Source: Actinidia chinensis (Eukaryota > Streptophyta > Magnoliopsida > Ericales > Actinidiaceae). From it: DNA of 17,500 nt. Below are positions 8,696 through 17,500 of the stretch, piece by piece. Both the position numbers and the translations under genes were made by a program. Position 1 is the first letter of the stretch, and every line of letters begins with the position of its first letter. The stretch lies in assembly GCA_009663005.1 (NCBI GenBank), contig CM018897.1:16854204-16871703 (forward strand), written 5' to 3'. The notes below the pieces were generated by a model, which worked only from the letters and a program-made list of their open reading frames with translations, was not told where the DNA came from and made no database searches.

Positions 8696-8701
8696 CACGT
8701 G
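8696..8701. promoter_or_regulatory. G-box (CACGTG) with a nearby ACGCGT/TACGT cluster
   Basis: A palindromic CACGTG lies 13-18 bases after ACGCGT (8678-8683) and TACGT (8683-8687). G-box and ACGT-core elements bind plant bZIP and bHLH factors and are common in LTR promoters. A single hexamer can occur by chance. Confidence 0.35.
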
Positions 8702-9169
8702 CACTGTTTGGGAAAATGACACGAGGATTGTAATAATTACTCGTAAATCCCTCATCCCTCCTCGGCATTTCGAGTAGGGGGGCTACTAATGTGGGATAAA
8801 CACCCACCGACCAAGGCGTAACGTCGCCATCTAGAACTGATCGCCCATGATCTCCCCAAACGATGCTAATCTCCGAACCCTCTTGACCGATGGTAAAACG
8901 GTGTCTAACGTTTCAGTACGTAACCTCGCCAAGCTATCCCATTGAGGTCGCCAGAGCAAAGTGTTGCTCCTCCTCGTCCTGGGCGAGGTAATAAAATACT
9001 GTCTTGATCCTAAGCCATCTCCACCAGATCCCATTTATACGCCCACGCGAGTATTTTCTCCTCCATGGCAACCGACAATTACGGGATACTCTCCAAATGG
9101 CAATCTGCTAATTATGTCGCCTATATCTTTGAGATACTTTTCATACTCATCCTCCGGGATCTTTTCCCG

Positions 9170-9180
9170 CCCCCCCCCCC
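9170..9180 (+). repeat. C11 homopolymer in the LTR
   Basis: Eleven consecutive C about 35 bases upstream of the TATA box. Same type of run as in copy 1 (C15) and integrase (G10). Confidence 0.85.
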
Positions 9181-9214
9181 GTTGGATCCATTGACAACGG
9201 CCCATTACTCCATC

Positions 9215-9221
9215 TATAAAA
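9215..9221 (+). promoter_or_regulatory. LTR TATA box (main promoter candidate)
   Basis: TATAAAA in the context CATCTATAAAAGGCC, followed by a C-rich stretch and CTTAACAAAGG. It lies about 235 bases before the LTR end, as expected for U3/R of a plant Ty3/gypsy LTR. Transcription would start near 9245. Confidence 0.65.
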
Positions 9222-9456
9222 GGCCGCTCCCCCCCTTAACAAAGGTACGCGGAACAACGCTTCCAACCTCTTCAGAGCTATTTACCTGCTGGTCATCACC
9301 TGGTCTGATCTCCCACCGAGGGGTTTGAGTGGCGGCCCTCTGCCCCGCCTTTACTTTGGTTCGTCTGTGCAGGTCGCCCGTTTAAGTACCAGATCCAGTG
9401 CGAGGAGACCGGCAATATTGACTGTTGGTTGCTCGCCCGATTTTTACACACATTTT

Positions 9457-9465
9457 TGGCGCCGT
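9457..9465 (+). other. Primer-binding site, tRNA-Asp-like
   Basis: TGGCGCCGT matches the complement of the 3' end of plant tRNA-Asp (acceptor ...ACGGCGCCA) for nine bases and then diverges (CTGTGG). It directly follows the LTR end ...ACACACATTTT and precedes gag by about 30 bases. TGGCGCC in this position is usual in plant Tat elements. Confidence 0.75.
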
Positions 9466-9494
9466 CTGTGGAACGACAAGTTCTCTAACTTCCT

Positions 9495-10465
9495 ATGCCC
9501 TGCGCAGCCGAACCTACCCAAACCAAGCGCCAGTAGCCCCCCTGGTACCGTCCCATGCCTATGGCCAACCCAGGCCAAGTTCAGATTTAGAAGGCCTCCA
9601 CCGTGAGAAAACACATATGGCCGAACAAATGAGGATCATGAACGCGAATAAATGGTCGCCTAATACAACTCCTCTCTGCTGCCAATCCCCAACGTCCCTG
9701 CAGCGCCATCCGTCCCTGATGCCGAGCGATCTCGCCACTCTAATCGCTCAGGGAGATCATTCTCACAACGTCTTACCGAACGAGCGGGGTAGGCGGGCGA
9801 GCACCAAGCCGGCCTTACGTGAAATGATTCCTCTCAGACTAGTCAAACTCGGGCCAGGGTGAAAGAGGTGAGGCCCCAACAGAGCGATCATACCGGGGCA
9901 CGAGACAAAAATCCACCTCGCAAAAATTTGAGATTTGGACGCACGGCTAGACGCCATTAACATTGGAACAATGCTCCAATACCGTGGACGCTCTGGTCAG
10001 ACAAATAGATTCCCCATTCCGGAAAGGGTATTAAATCTCGATCTCTTCGAAGTTCACGCTCCTACCCAGCTCGCATTTATGAAGGAAAGAAGATCCTATG
10101 GATCATCACCTGGACTCGTTAAAGCCTAATGTCTCTCCAGGTTGCTCGGATGAATTTATGTGCAATCGTTCTCTTCCTCCGCCACCTTGAAAGGACCGGC
10201 CAGTCATGGTTTCGAAAACTATCGCCAGGAACCAGAGACTCTTTTGGCGAGCTTATTTACTCTTTGTCGCAATTTTATGAGCTGCAGAAATCGACAAAGA
10301 ATGCTTTCGCATCTGTTCACCCGTTCATCACCAAAAAGAGGCGAGAGCTTGAAAGATTTTCTAAAACATTCAATCAGGCCGTTTTGAAGTTGAGGAATTC
10401 CGTGACAAGTAATATTATGGCCATGATGGAAGGACTCCGCCTGGCCCGCTGTTCGACTCCCTTTC

Positions 10466-10497
<32 letters not shown>

Positions 10498-10990
10498 ATT
10501 TCTGAAACTTTATATCCGCACTCCAGAGCAAACCGACAAGTATAATGGCCGCAAAGGAGTTGGCCGAGGCCAACGAAGGCGACGAGGAAAGGATGATCAT
10601 AAGAGGAAATGACCTGATACGATCGAGCTATTATATGGAAGAAACGAGGTACAAGAACCTGACCGAGATCCCAAACGATCCAATGATAGGCATCTCTCGC
10701 ACTCTCCTTGCCACCTGCGTTTACTCTACCCCGCCACTCATGCCCCTGTTGCCGTTGCGGCCACGTCCTCTCGGAAATTAAGCACGAAGAGTTCGTCAAA
10801 TGGCCTGAAAGATCAAACTGACCCCTAGAAGAGAACAGGAATCAAATATTTGTAATTCCACTTCGGACCACGGACACAATCCTGAGGACTTGTTTTTCAC
10901 TGTTTTTCAACTGAAGGAACAAATTACCGGACCTCATTAAGAGGGTTACCTGAGAAGTAGTAGCTGCTCGCCCCCCACCCATTCCCCAGA
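9495..10990 (+). pseudogene. gag: gag (capsid/nucleocapsid), frameshifted
   Basis: Gag forms the particle and binds element RNA. The likely start is ATG at 9495, 30 bases after the PBS, reading M-P-C-A-A-E-P-T-Q-T before a stop; the frame then moves to one with D-L-E-G-L-H-R-E-K-T. Capsid-type (Retrotrans_gag) pieces: R-V-L-N-L-D-L (about 10028-10048), P-T-Q-L-A-F (about 10062-10079), W-F-R-K-L-S-P-G-T (about 10207-10233), F-G-E-L near 10240, F-M-S-C-R-N-R-Q (about 10274-10297), and K-R-G-E-S-L-K-D-F-L-K (about 10337-10369). An A30 tract (10467-10496) interrupts the region before A-A-K-E-L-A-E-A (about 10548-10571). A zinc-knuckle remnant D-H-G-H-N-P-E-D is at 10866-10889, then Q-L-K-E-Q-I near 10908-10926. 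Copy 1's gag lies outside the window. Confidence 0.83.
10467..10496 (+). repeat. A30 homopolymer inside gag
   Basis: Thirty consecutive A, between CTCCCTTTCC and CATTTCTGAAAC, in the middle of gag coding sequence where the flanking readings belong to one continuous gag region. Much longer than any other A run in the window (the next is about 12). Likely slippage, an insertion with its own poly-A, or an assembly artefact. Confidence 0.95.
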
Positions 10991-11224
10991 AAGAAGGTAC
11001 GCGAAACAGACCAACTGCGGTGATATACAAACAATCTATGATTTTTCGGATCGGGCCGGTTATTTTGACTTCAAATCCAGGAAAAGGCATGCCAAAGTGC
11101 CCATAGACCTGCCGAGAAAGAAGTTTACCAAACCTCTCCTCATCATTTTTTTGCTGACAAGACACCCATCACCTTCCGCAATGATGATTTGAGAGGCTTC
11201 AACCGACCACCACAATGATGCCTT

Positions 11225-11700
11225 GGTCGTCTCGGCCGTCATCGCCAATTTCAACGTCCAGAGAATTTTAATCGACAAACGGAGTTCGGGTCAGATCTCT
11301 TGTTCCATCTCGGTATTCCTAGAATGAAAATTGGGCCTGGACAAGGCTGCAACCCTTTTCATACGCCCCCTGATCGGATTGGTTTGGGAGAAAATACGAC
11401 GCAGTTCCCCTTTTGGATGGATCAACTTACCAATTAACCCTGGGAAGCGAACCACACCAGACCACCGTATGGCAGGATTTATTGTGTAGAATTGCCCTCT
11501 CTTATAAAATGTCCATCTGGGGCGACAACTTTAGGAGGAATCAAGGCGATCACCTCCGACCACCTATCACCTGAAGCTAAATTTGCCCACCCCAACAGGA
11601 TTGGCGAGATAAAGGGCGATCAGAAAGTGGCCAGGAATGCTTCATCTCGCCATTAGGGTCTAAACCCTCTTCAGTGGCCGCCCACCCAATAGCAATTACC
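11225..11700 (+). pseudogene. pol: Aspartic protease domain of pol, copy 2, frameshifted
   Basis: Same domain as 215-690. The active-site I-D is at 11271-11276 and is followed by K-R-S-S rather than D-(S/T/N)-G, because of the same extra A seen in copy 1. Other readable pieces are F-N-V-Q-R-I-L-I-D just before it, M-K-I-G-(L) near 11324-11340, W-x-N-L-P-I-style text near 11420-11440, and L-S-P-E-A-K-F-(A)-H-P near 11568-11593. Short frames only. It lies directly after the gag zinc-knuckle remnant, as expected for gag-pro-pol. Confidence 0.72.
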
Positions 11701-11874
11701 AACATGGGTGAACGACACAGAGGTACTCAGAGATGAAATGGAACAACTCCCGCTGGCAGACCCCAGGGAACCATAACACCAAGCTCTTGAAGATATCGTC
11801 CCCTCTCCATACATCAGATTAGCCTGATCGCCATATCATGATGGTACAGAACTTACCAGTTAGCTTTAATTTCA

Positions 11875-12770
11875 CCTTAATAAACTTCTGAAAGAAACTT
11901 CGACGTATTTGGCCTGTCCCACAAAGAGACATTCCTGGCATTGATCTTGAGATCACATGCACAAATTGTTTCACTCTGACCTCGAATAATTCTCTAGTTC
12001 GCCAAAAGCGAAGGAATTTCGCCCCTGAACGCCTAAAAATCATTGAAGACTAAGTGAATAAGCTCTATCAGAGCTAATGTCGTCCCGAGAAGCCCACTAT
12101 CCCGGATTGGCCTCGCCAATGTCATAGTCGCCCCCAAAAAGGGAAGAAAGTGGAGGTGTGCGTAGACTTCACCGACCTCAACAAGGCTTGCCCAAAGACA
12201 TTTTTTCTTTGCCTAAAATCTGATCTGATTTGTTGACTCCCCAACCTCCAAGCACATCTCCTGAGTTTTATGGACGGCCTTCTCGGGAATCACCAGATCA
12301 GGATGTACCCTCCTGACATGGAGAAGACTTCTTTTACACAGAGCCGGGGTTATATTGTGACAAAGTCATGCCATTCGGATGAAGAACGCTGGGGGACGTA
12401 CCATAGCAGAGTTAGTCAACAAAATGTTCAAGAACAATTGGGAAGACCATGGAAGTTATATAGATATATGTCTAGTTAAAAGTCTCCGATCATCCGACCA
12501 CATCGCCCATCTTGAAGAAGCTTTAGCCATTCTGCGTCGCAATCGGATGATTTGAATCCCTCCAAATGCCTCTTAGAGTGTCGTCCGGAAATTTTTTAGG
12601 ATGTTAGCCCTAAGCTGTGGAATCGAGTAAACCCAGATCAGATCCAAGCCCTGATCGCAATGAGCTCACCCAGAAATATCAGGAAGTACAGCAACGACTG
12701 GGCGAGTAGCCGCCCTGACAGATTTGTCCCAGTGTCGGACAAGTGCCTCCCTTCTTCAGAATCCTAAGGA
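11875..12770 (+). pseudogene. pol: Reverse transcriptase domain of pol, copy 2, frameshifted
   Basis: Readable pieces: K-V-E-V-C-V-D-F-type text near 12146-12170, L-N-K-A-C-P-K at about 12178-12199, and M-D-G-L-L-G-N-H-Q-I-R-M-Y-P-P-D-M-E-K-T-S-F (12270-12335, split here only by hyphens). The YIDD catalytic box is damaged: at 12455-12477 one base is missing and a single GAT (12463-12465) remains where copy 1 has two. Downstream are H-L-E-E-A near 12510-12525 and E-S-S-K-type thumb text. Domain order and length match copy 1. Confidence 0.83.
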
Positions 12771-12771
12771 A

Positions 12772-13225
12772 AGACAAACCTTTCAATGGAACGAGGAATC
12801 CTGAAAATGCCATTCCAACAGCTGAAAGAGTATCTCGGATCTCCGCCCTTACTTACAGTCCCCACCCCCGGCGAAAGAAAAAAAAAAACCCTTTACGTAT
12901 ATTTATCCATCTCGCCCACCCGCGGTGAGTGCTTGCTAATCCGAGAAGAAGGTCAGTCCAAAGGCCAATATACTACGTTAACAAGTCTTGATTGGTGCAG
13001 AGGTCAAATATCCAAAATTGAAAGATCGCCTACTCCCTAATATCGCCAGCCAGAAACTTCTCATTACTTCCAAGCCCATCCATCATCTTACTAACTGATC
13101 AACCATTGAGCATATTCTTCAGCGACCAACCAACAACAGTTCGACTCCTCAATGGTCCGTCGAGCTAAGTGAGTTCCACATTGATACAAGCCAAGGATGG
13201 CAATAAAGGTCCCAGCCCTGGCTGA
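12772..13225 (+). pseudogene. pol: RNase H (canonical gypsy) domain of pol, copy 2
   Basis: The reading from 12786 gives F-Q-Q-L-K-E-Y-L-G-S-P-P-L-L-T-V-P and then Y-V-Y-L-S-I-S-P-T-R-G-E, followed by L-I-R-E-E and G-Q-Y-T-T before the frame is lost near 13040. Then come W-S-V-E-L-S-E-F near 13153-13176 and A-L-A-D-F-I-V-E-S near 13215-13241, the usual junction to the second RNase H. An A10 run near 12879-12888 shifts the frame. Confidence 0.75.
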
Positions 13226-13319
13226 TTTCATTGTCGAATCCACCCATGAAGGACCCCAACCTGAAATAACAAAAGCCCCTCCTGAGCGGGAAATTCCTAA
13301 AGAACCAACCTTAGAAAAA

Positions 13320-13730
13320 GACCTCGCCCACTGTATATTGTTCGTTGATGGCTCTTCTAACCACACGGCTGCGGGGCCAGGGCTCGTCAATCCCCCTAGC
13401 CCGTCAGCGACAAATGGAAACGCCATAAGAATGGGAAAATTTAAAGCCACTAACAATGAAGCCGAGTACGAAGCCCTTCCTCGCCGATTAAGGGTAGCAA
13501 CAGAGTTGGGAACAATCTTTGGAAGTCTTCAGTGACTCTCACTGGTGGGTAAACCAAGTCCAAGGAGACTACCTCTCCGCCAAAAGGACGCAAGAATGAT
13601 AGCTATTAGGCGAAGTGAAGGTGTGTCCGCCAAACAAGGAATTTTAAGATCCACCGATTCTCCTAGAAGATATTAAAAAGTGCAGATGCTTGGCTATCTG
13701 GCGTCCAACTTTTGATTTATTAGTTCTAAC
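13320..13730 (+). pseudogene. pol: Archaeal-type RNase H (aRNH) domain, copy 2, partly intact
   Basis: The best preserved coding stretch of the pair: 112 codons open from 13197 to 13535. It carries A-L-A-D-F-I-V-E-S (residues 7-15), C-I-L-F-V-D-G-S-S-N (46-55; catalytic aspartate codon 13347-13349), A-I-R-M-G (76-80) and N-N-E-A-E-Y-E-A-L (86-94, 13452-13478), the typical glutamate motif. These are the D and E positions of RNase H type 1. The frame is lost after about 13535 and the C-terminal part continues in other frames to about 13730. The domain sits between canonical RNase H and integrase, which defines the Tat dual-RNase H arrangement. Confidence 0.82.
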
Positions 13731-13975
13731 AGGTGCCTACCTCTGGAATTCTAGATAACCCAAGCATTTTGGCCACCAATCAAATCCTCCAAACGAAAGA
13801 AAATCCGACGTGGAATGGACGCAATTATTTTATTGCCTATCTCCGGAATGGGATTCCTGCCAAAAGATAGCTCCAAGCCCGCGCCTCCAATACGATCCGC
13901 AAGTTTTGCATTTTCAAGGGCAAGCTTACAAAGGTCTTTTGTCAGGACCACTCTTGGATGTCTCCGACTAGAAGA

Positions 13976-15054
13976 GGCAGAGTACGTTCTACGGAAATAC
14001 AACGAAAGGCATAATATTCAGAAAATCACTCCGGAGCAAGGTCATTGCGAAGAAAACTATTCGCTAAGGATATTTTTGGCCAACCAAGAACGAGATGCGG
14101 CAGCCGTATATCAAGAGATGCGACAAATGCCAGAGGTTTTTTCCCGTTAGCATCTCCCTTCACAACCGAATGGTACCGATGTCAGCCCCTGGCCATTTCT
14201 CGCACCAGTGGGGGATAGACATTTTTGGGTCCCCGCCCCGCAAGCTCCTTTGCAAAGGAAGTTTTTGAATCGTCACATATATTAATTTTATAAATGGATA
14301 AAGCTCATCCTCTCGTCAAGATTACTTTACTGAGAAAAAGCCCGGGAATTCGATTGAAGCACCTGTTGCAGATTTCGGAGTCCCAAGTTATCTCTCGGAC
14401 ACCCAAGACATTTCGCAACGACAGGTTCAGGTTATTTTGTTCGGATCTCGCTATCTCCCATCATTTCTCCTCGCCCGGTCATCGCCTCAAGCTAAGGGGC
14501 AAGTTGAAATAACCACTCGTACGTACCATCCTCAGGATTTGAAGGCGAGGCTAGACAGGTCAAAAAGCGAGTGGGCGGAAAATTTTGCCAAACATACTTT
14601 GGTGCTTATCATACTAACTGCCAGAGTTTCCTACGGGTGAAACTCATATTCCATGTCCTTCGAAACCGAATCAGTCATACTTGTGAAATAGTATGCGAGC
14701 TTTCAGTTTGTGAATTTCGACAAGAAATCACTTGGCCAAGCTCAGAGTCAACCTGGACCTCCTTAAATAAAAAAAGAGAGACGCTGAGCTACGTCAAATG
14801 CTTACAAGTCCAAGTCGCAAGTACTACAATCCAAAAGGAGTCAGACACCGTTCTCCTTCCGAGCGACCTGGCTTGCAGAAAGTAACCCTGTCAACTAAAG
14901 AACTCAAATGCGGGAAAGCTCGGCCTCCGTGGGAATGTCCTTACATAAGTCTCAAAGTCTCCCCCGATCAGGGACTTACTGGTTAGAAGATCCAGACGAA
15001 AAAGCACTCTCACATCCCTGGAATTCCGACATTTGAAAAAGTACTATCAATAAG
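13976..15054 (+). pseudogene. pol: Integrase domain of pol, copy 2, frameshifted
   Basis: Zinc-binding part: E-A-E-Y-V-L-R-K-Y-N near 13974-14003 and C-D-K-C at 14119-14130. Catalytic core: W-G-I-D at 14209-14220 with the first aspartate intact (14218-14220), a damaged second block near 14395-14420 (S-D-T instead of S-D-N), and P-Q-A-K-G-Q-V-E-I-T-T-R with the glutamate at 14506-14508. Then K-A-R-L-D-R-S-K-S-E-W-A-E-N-F (about 14542-14586). The C-terminus is H-L-K-K-Y-Y-Q with the stop at 15052-15054. Copies 1 and 2 break at different catalytic blocks. Confidence 0.87.
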
Positions 15055-15486
15055 GTCATAGAATCCCTTCGCACCTAAGATTTATTATTCGGATTTGTTA
15101 CGATTCGCCTATGTTAGATCGTCATTTTAGACGAAAGCTTGCTATCGTCCATTGGTCTATGTCGCCCTTATTAATGGTCACCTATATCGATAATCGCCAT
15201 TAAGAAAAATGATATCGCCCAGTTCAAACAAAAATGAAATCGCCAGTTCAGAACAAAATAAGATCGCCCATTATGAAATCGCCAATATTATTTCAGTTTA
15301 TTGAGATTGCGCCATTACTTATGGTCACCATTAACGCTCACACAAAAGTGGGGAACAAAAATATTTTCCATTCAAATGAACAAGAATTACTCTCAAATTA
15401 AAAAAAAAAAAATATTTTACACCGCGGGGCATTATTTTTTTACCCCATCATCTCGCCCGTTTTCTCATTTGTCTCATCGTCCTCGT
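15055..15486. other. AT-rich spacer between the pol stop and the antisense gene, copy 2
   Basis: Counterpart of 4063-4421, with the same ATCGCC cluster and an A12-type tract near 15400-15411. No gene seen; it should contain the 3' ends of convergent pol and antisense transcripts. Confidence 0.6.
15193..15283 (+). repeat. Irregular ATCGCC repeat array, copy 2
   Basis: Exact ATCGCC hexamers start at 15193, 15214, 15239, 15263 and 15278, with imperfect ones upstream (ATCGTCC near 15144). Spacing is about 15-25 bases, as in copy 1. Confidence 0.75.
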
Positions 15487-17500
15487 CTAGCCCGCCACAA
15501 ATCTTGATCGACCACATTCCTTCCAGGTCGTGCTAGGTCGGGGTGTGACGGCAAGTTGCACCTTGTAGAAAGTTAACCCCCTCGCCGAAGTATTTGGAGG
15601 CAGCATCTTCACGGCCCACCTGAACTCCGGGGAGGATTTAAACTCCTCCACGGCAGAGTCCTTAGATATTGAGCTTCCCCTCAGCTCGTTCACCAACACG
15701 CCCGACTCCCCCGCCACTGGTTCGGATAGCGAGTCTCGATCGCTCTTTTCGCCTTGGCGAGCTCATCATTGGCCTACTGCTCACGATCGCCGGGAACTCG
15801 GCCATTTGCTGGATCCCAGAATCGGCAGCAACCTTCTGGAGGCGAGCAATTTCGGTCTCCATGTAAGCAGCTCGCCCCTCGTGAAGAGATGCCAGCTCCC
15901 CGGCTCCCTGCTCCAGACAGCCAAAGATTAGCCGAGCCACCAACGCCCGCTATAAGAAAGGAAAATTTTGTTATCAATCCACAGTTTGTTAAATCGTAGA
16001 ACAATTGAAAAGCCCCCCGAAGAGTCTTGACCTATCACGTGTAAGAGTTTCGTCGCCGTCTGGTCCAGGTGAGCTTCTCCACCTTCTCCTTATCGGTTGG
16101 GGGAATCACCCCCCGCAGCAACTTCTCGGCCACCGACGGGGCTGCCCACCTAGAATTTGTGGGGCCCAGAACAGTGCCGATATTTGCCCGAGAAACCTTC
16201 CCCGGGGGGCGAGGATGAAGCGGCGCTTGTAATGGTCGGGGCTTTGCTCGATGACGTTTCTGTCTTAGCCTTAGGGGCGATGCTGCCCCCGTTTCCCTTG
16301 AATCCGTCATCAGGCCTTTCCCTTCTTTGCTGCGAGCTGGTGATACTCTCTCCGGGGCCGCTTGTCGGCATTACGACGCCTTTTGTCGGAGTGGGTGTCT
16401 CCCCGAGCTCCGCAATCGCCCTCCGTTTTTTTCCGAGCTTCTCGCCAATCTCTGAAACTCACTCTCTTCGACATGCTGCACATACATACGAGTCCGATCA
16501 GGAAAGTAATCATCGCCTAGAAAAAAAGAAAGGGTTCAATACCATCCGATTCAAGCTCGACGGTAGCTCGAGGCCGAACAGATTCCGACAAGGAATTCGA
16601 GCTCGAGCATCGAGGAAACGATCTGTATAGGATTCCCTGAACCTTCCCCCCCAACCACCTCAAAAGGGTTAGGTCAGGGATGTGAGGTAGGCAACTCTCC
16701 TAAGTTCGTTCTAATGGATCCTAAGACACTCAATTGATCATCTCGGAAAGGGCTTTCTCGCCGAGCTTGATCATGGGGATTTTCGAACTCACTCACCCCG
16801 CGCTTGAGGAGCTTGGAGCTTCTCCGCTCGGCAAGATTGTCCCGTCCCGCCGTCCTACGACGTCCGAACGATCAAATAGCCAAATACTCGGCCAACGCTT
16901 TGAGTCCCAGCCGCCTGGTACTGAGAAGCGTCCCGACTTCTCGATCGACTGAAAGCCTCAATCGAAGACTTCGTTTCTCGCCAAACATCGAGCGGATTAT
17001 TACAGTGCTTATCTGCAAAGGACAACAGCTTAGCCCACCCTAGCATTCAAGATACCAAAACAGGATAGAAAGGGAAGAGCGAACCGACCTAAATCCCCCA
17101 CGTCCTCGGAACTCTTGGGGCGCCCACCGAAGACGTTCTGCGGTAATTCTCTCCCATTCATCGCCGGGACGAAGAAGAACTTGCCTCTCCACCCTTGACG
17201 TTGCGGGGTATCCTCCGACAAACCTTCTTTTTCCTCGCCTTAAATATAAGCCAGCCTTGGTCCCGGTTTTAGGATTGCAACTGAGGCTAAAAAGGTTCCT
17301 AAACTCGGACAGGGGAGGAGAATAGTTGTAGACCCGCCCAACGCATATAGCAAGTAATGCTATGCTTCTCACGCGTTGGCACGAGTCTGGGCCGGGGCAG
17401 ATGTTATAAAATTGGAGAATTAAGCCTAATGTGTTGTGGCAGAGGAAAACGAAGCCAGCGGTGAACGCAGCCTCGGAAAACCCACCCTCGCCCGGGCGGG
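15487..17500 (-). pseudogene. Antisense gene of Tat element, copy 2 (Transposase_28-like plus coiled coil), broken and cut by window
   Basis: Counterpart of 6914-4422; the N-terminus lies beyond 17500. Reading from high to low, F-R-N-L-F-S-L-S-C-N-P (about 17310-17278) and G-W-R-G-K-F-F-F-V-P (about 17200-17170) resemble the plant 'putative gypsy type transposon' domain. Then come M-I-K-L-G-E-K-A-L-S-E-M-I near 16773-16735, S-K-R-V-S-F-R-D-W-R-E-A-R-K-K near 16470-16430, and V-A-E-K-L-L-R-G-V-I-P-P near 16130-16095. After an intron-like interval (15950-16031) follows a coiled-coil-like E-G-R-A-A-Y-M-E-T-E-I-A-R-L-Q-K (about 15881-15834). The C-terminal piece is F-K-S-S-P-E-F (about 15645-15625). 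Function is unknown. Confidence 0.65.
15950..16031 (-). other. Probable spliceosomal intron in the antisense gene, copy 2
   Basis: On the minus strand it starts GTCAAG after GTGATAG, contains GATTTAAC and ends TTTTCCTTTCTTATAG, 82 bp. It matches the 83-bp interval of copy 1 in position, donor context and polypyrimidine tract. The two flanking coding parts (an L-K-L/K-S-F-like exon end and a R-A-L-V-A exon start) read as one protein when the interval is ignored. Confidence 0.58.

Larger units (their letters stand above)
8385..9455 (+). mobile_element. Tat LTR (5' LTR of copy 2 and/or 3' LTR of copy 1), left end unresolved
   Basis: Non-coding and promoter-like, ending in ...TTTTTACACACA immediately before the primer-binding site at 9457; that fixes the right end near 9450-9455. 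It contains a TATA box at 9215-9221 and an upstream TATA-like site at 8448-8456. The left end is not determined; candidates lie between about 8340 and 8715, or as far left as 6886 if the AT-rich block is nested in the LTR. No second LTR copy is inside the window to align with. Open readings here (8556-8777, 8961-9328) have no recognisable domain. Confidence 0.6.
8385..17500 (+). mobile_element. Tat-lineage Ty3/gypsy retrotransposon, copy 2 (3' end outside window)
   Basis: The most complete copy: LTR-like promoter, PBS, gag, protease, RT, RNase H, aRNase H, integrase, spacer and the minus-strand antisense gene, cut by the window end before any 3' LTR. Same orientation as copy 1. The left limit is provisional, as for the LTR. 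All genes are frameshifted. Confidence 0.85.
11007..17500 (+). repeat. Long direct repeat, unit B (partner 1-6541)
   Basis: Same sequence as 1-6541 in the same orientation, 6494 bases, with many one-base indels and substitutions between units. It ends at the window edge. Confidence 0.93.

Noticed and set aside
8961..9328. Open readings in the LTR region as host exons
   Set aside because: Overlap the TATA box and LTR end; no domain, no splice context.
10374..10799. 141-codon minus-strand reading with a run of phenylalanines
   Set aside because: The F run is the A30 tract read on the opposite strand; the rest is the shadow of gag.
13091..13456. 121-codon minus-strand reading opposite the aRNase H
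   Set aside because: Plus-strand reading over the same bases has clear RNase H motifs; this is its shadow.
16157..16630. 157-codon plus-strand reading opposite the antisense gene
   Set aside because: Low-complexity S/P-rich translation; the minus strand has shared coding-like segments and intron signals in both copies.
17040..17088. GT-AG interval on the minus strand (TTTAG/GTCGG ... GAATGCTAG) as a further intron
   Set aside because: Only 49 bp, shorter than usual plant introns, and copy 1 has CGG instead of AG at the acceptor.
1..17500. Host protein-coding genes, tRNA, rRNA or small-RNA genes
   Set aside because: Read on both strands; no cloverleaf-type tRNA boxes, rRNA text or non-element protein domain was recognised.

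Overview
The window is plant nuclear DNA and is almost entirely retrotransposon. Every coding stretch that can be recognised belongs to a Ty3/gypsy LTR element of the Tat lineage: gag, then protease, reverse transcriptase, RNase H, a second (archaeal-type) RNase H and integrase. A separate gene follows on the opposite strand. The dual RNase H and the antisense gene downstream of pol are hallmarks of plant Tat elements. The host is therefore an angiosperm, probably a eudicot (low confidence). No host gene, bacterial gene, RNA gene or CRISPR array was found.

Layout. Positions 1-6541 and 11007-17500 are two copies of the same element interior in the same orientation. Copy 1 enters the window already past gag. 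It shows protease (about 215-690), RT (about 890-1770), RNase H (about 1770-2220), aRNase H (about 2310-2700), integrase (about 2960-4062, stop at 4060-4062) and a short AT-rich spacer. The antisense gene then runs on the minus strand from about 6910 down to about 4422. Between the copies lie an AT-rich block unlike its surroundings (about 6906-8335, probably an LTR-type insertion of another element) and an LTR-like promoter region ending near 9455. A primer-binding site follows at 9457. Copy 2 then runs gag (about 9495-10990), pol (about 10985-15054), spacer, and the antisense gene (about 17500 down to 15487), which leaves the window.

How it works as a system. Sense transcription from the LTR would give the gag-pol RNA, with reverse transcription primed at the PBS. 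The antisense gene converges tail to tail on pol. Both copies carry a matching intron-like interval of 82-83 bp in the antisense gene, so its transcript is probably spliced.

Condition. Neither copy has an intact long reading frame. Frames change every 100-400 bases, and the copies differ from each other by many one-base insertions and deletions. A domain motif is often intact in one copy and broken in the other. That pattern fits old decayed copies, an uncorrected long-read assembly, or both; sequence alone cannot separate these. All coding entries are therefore given as pseudogenes.
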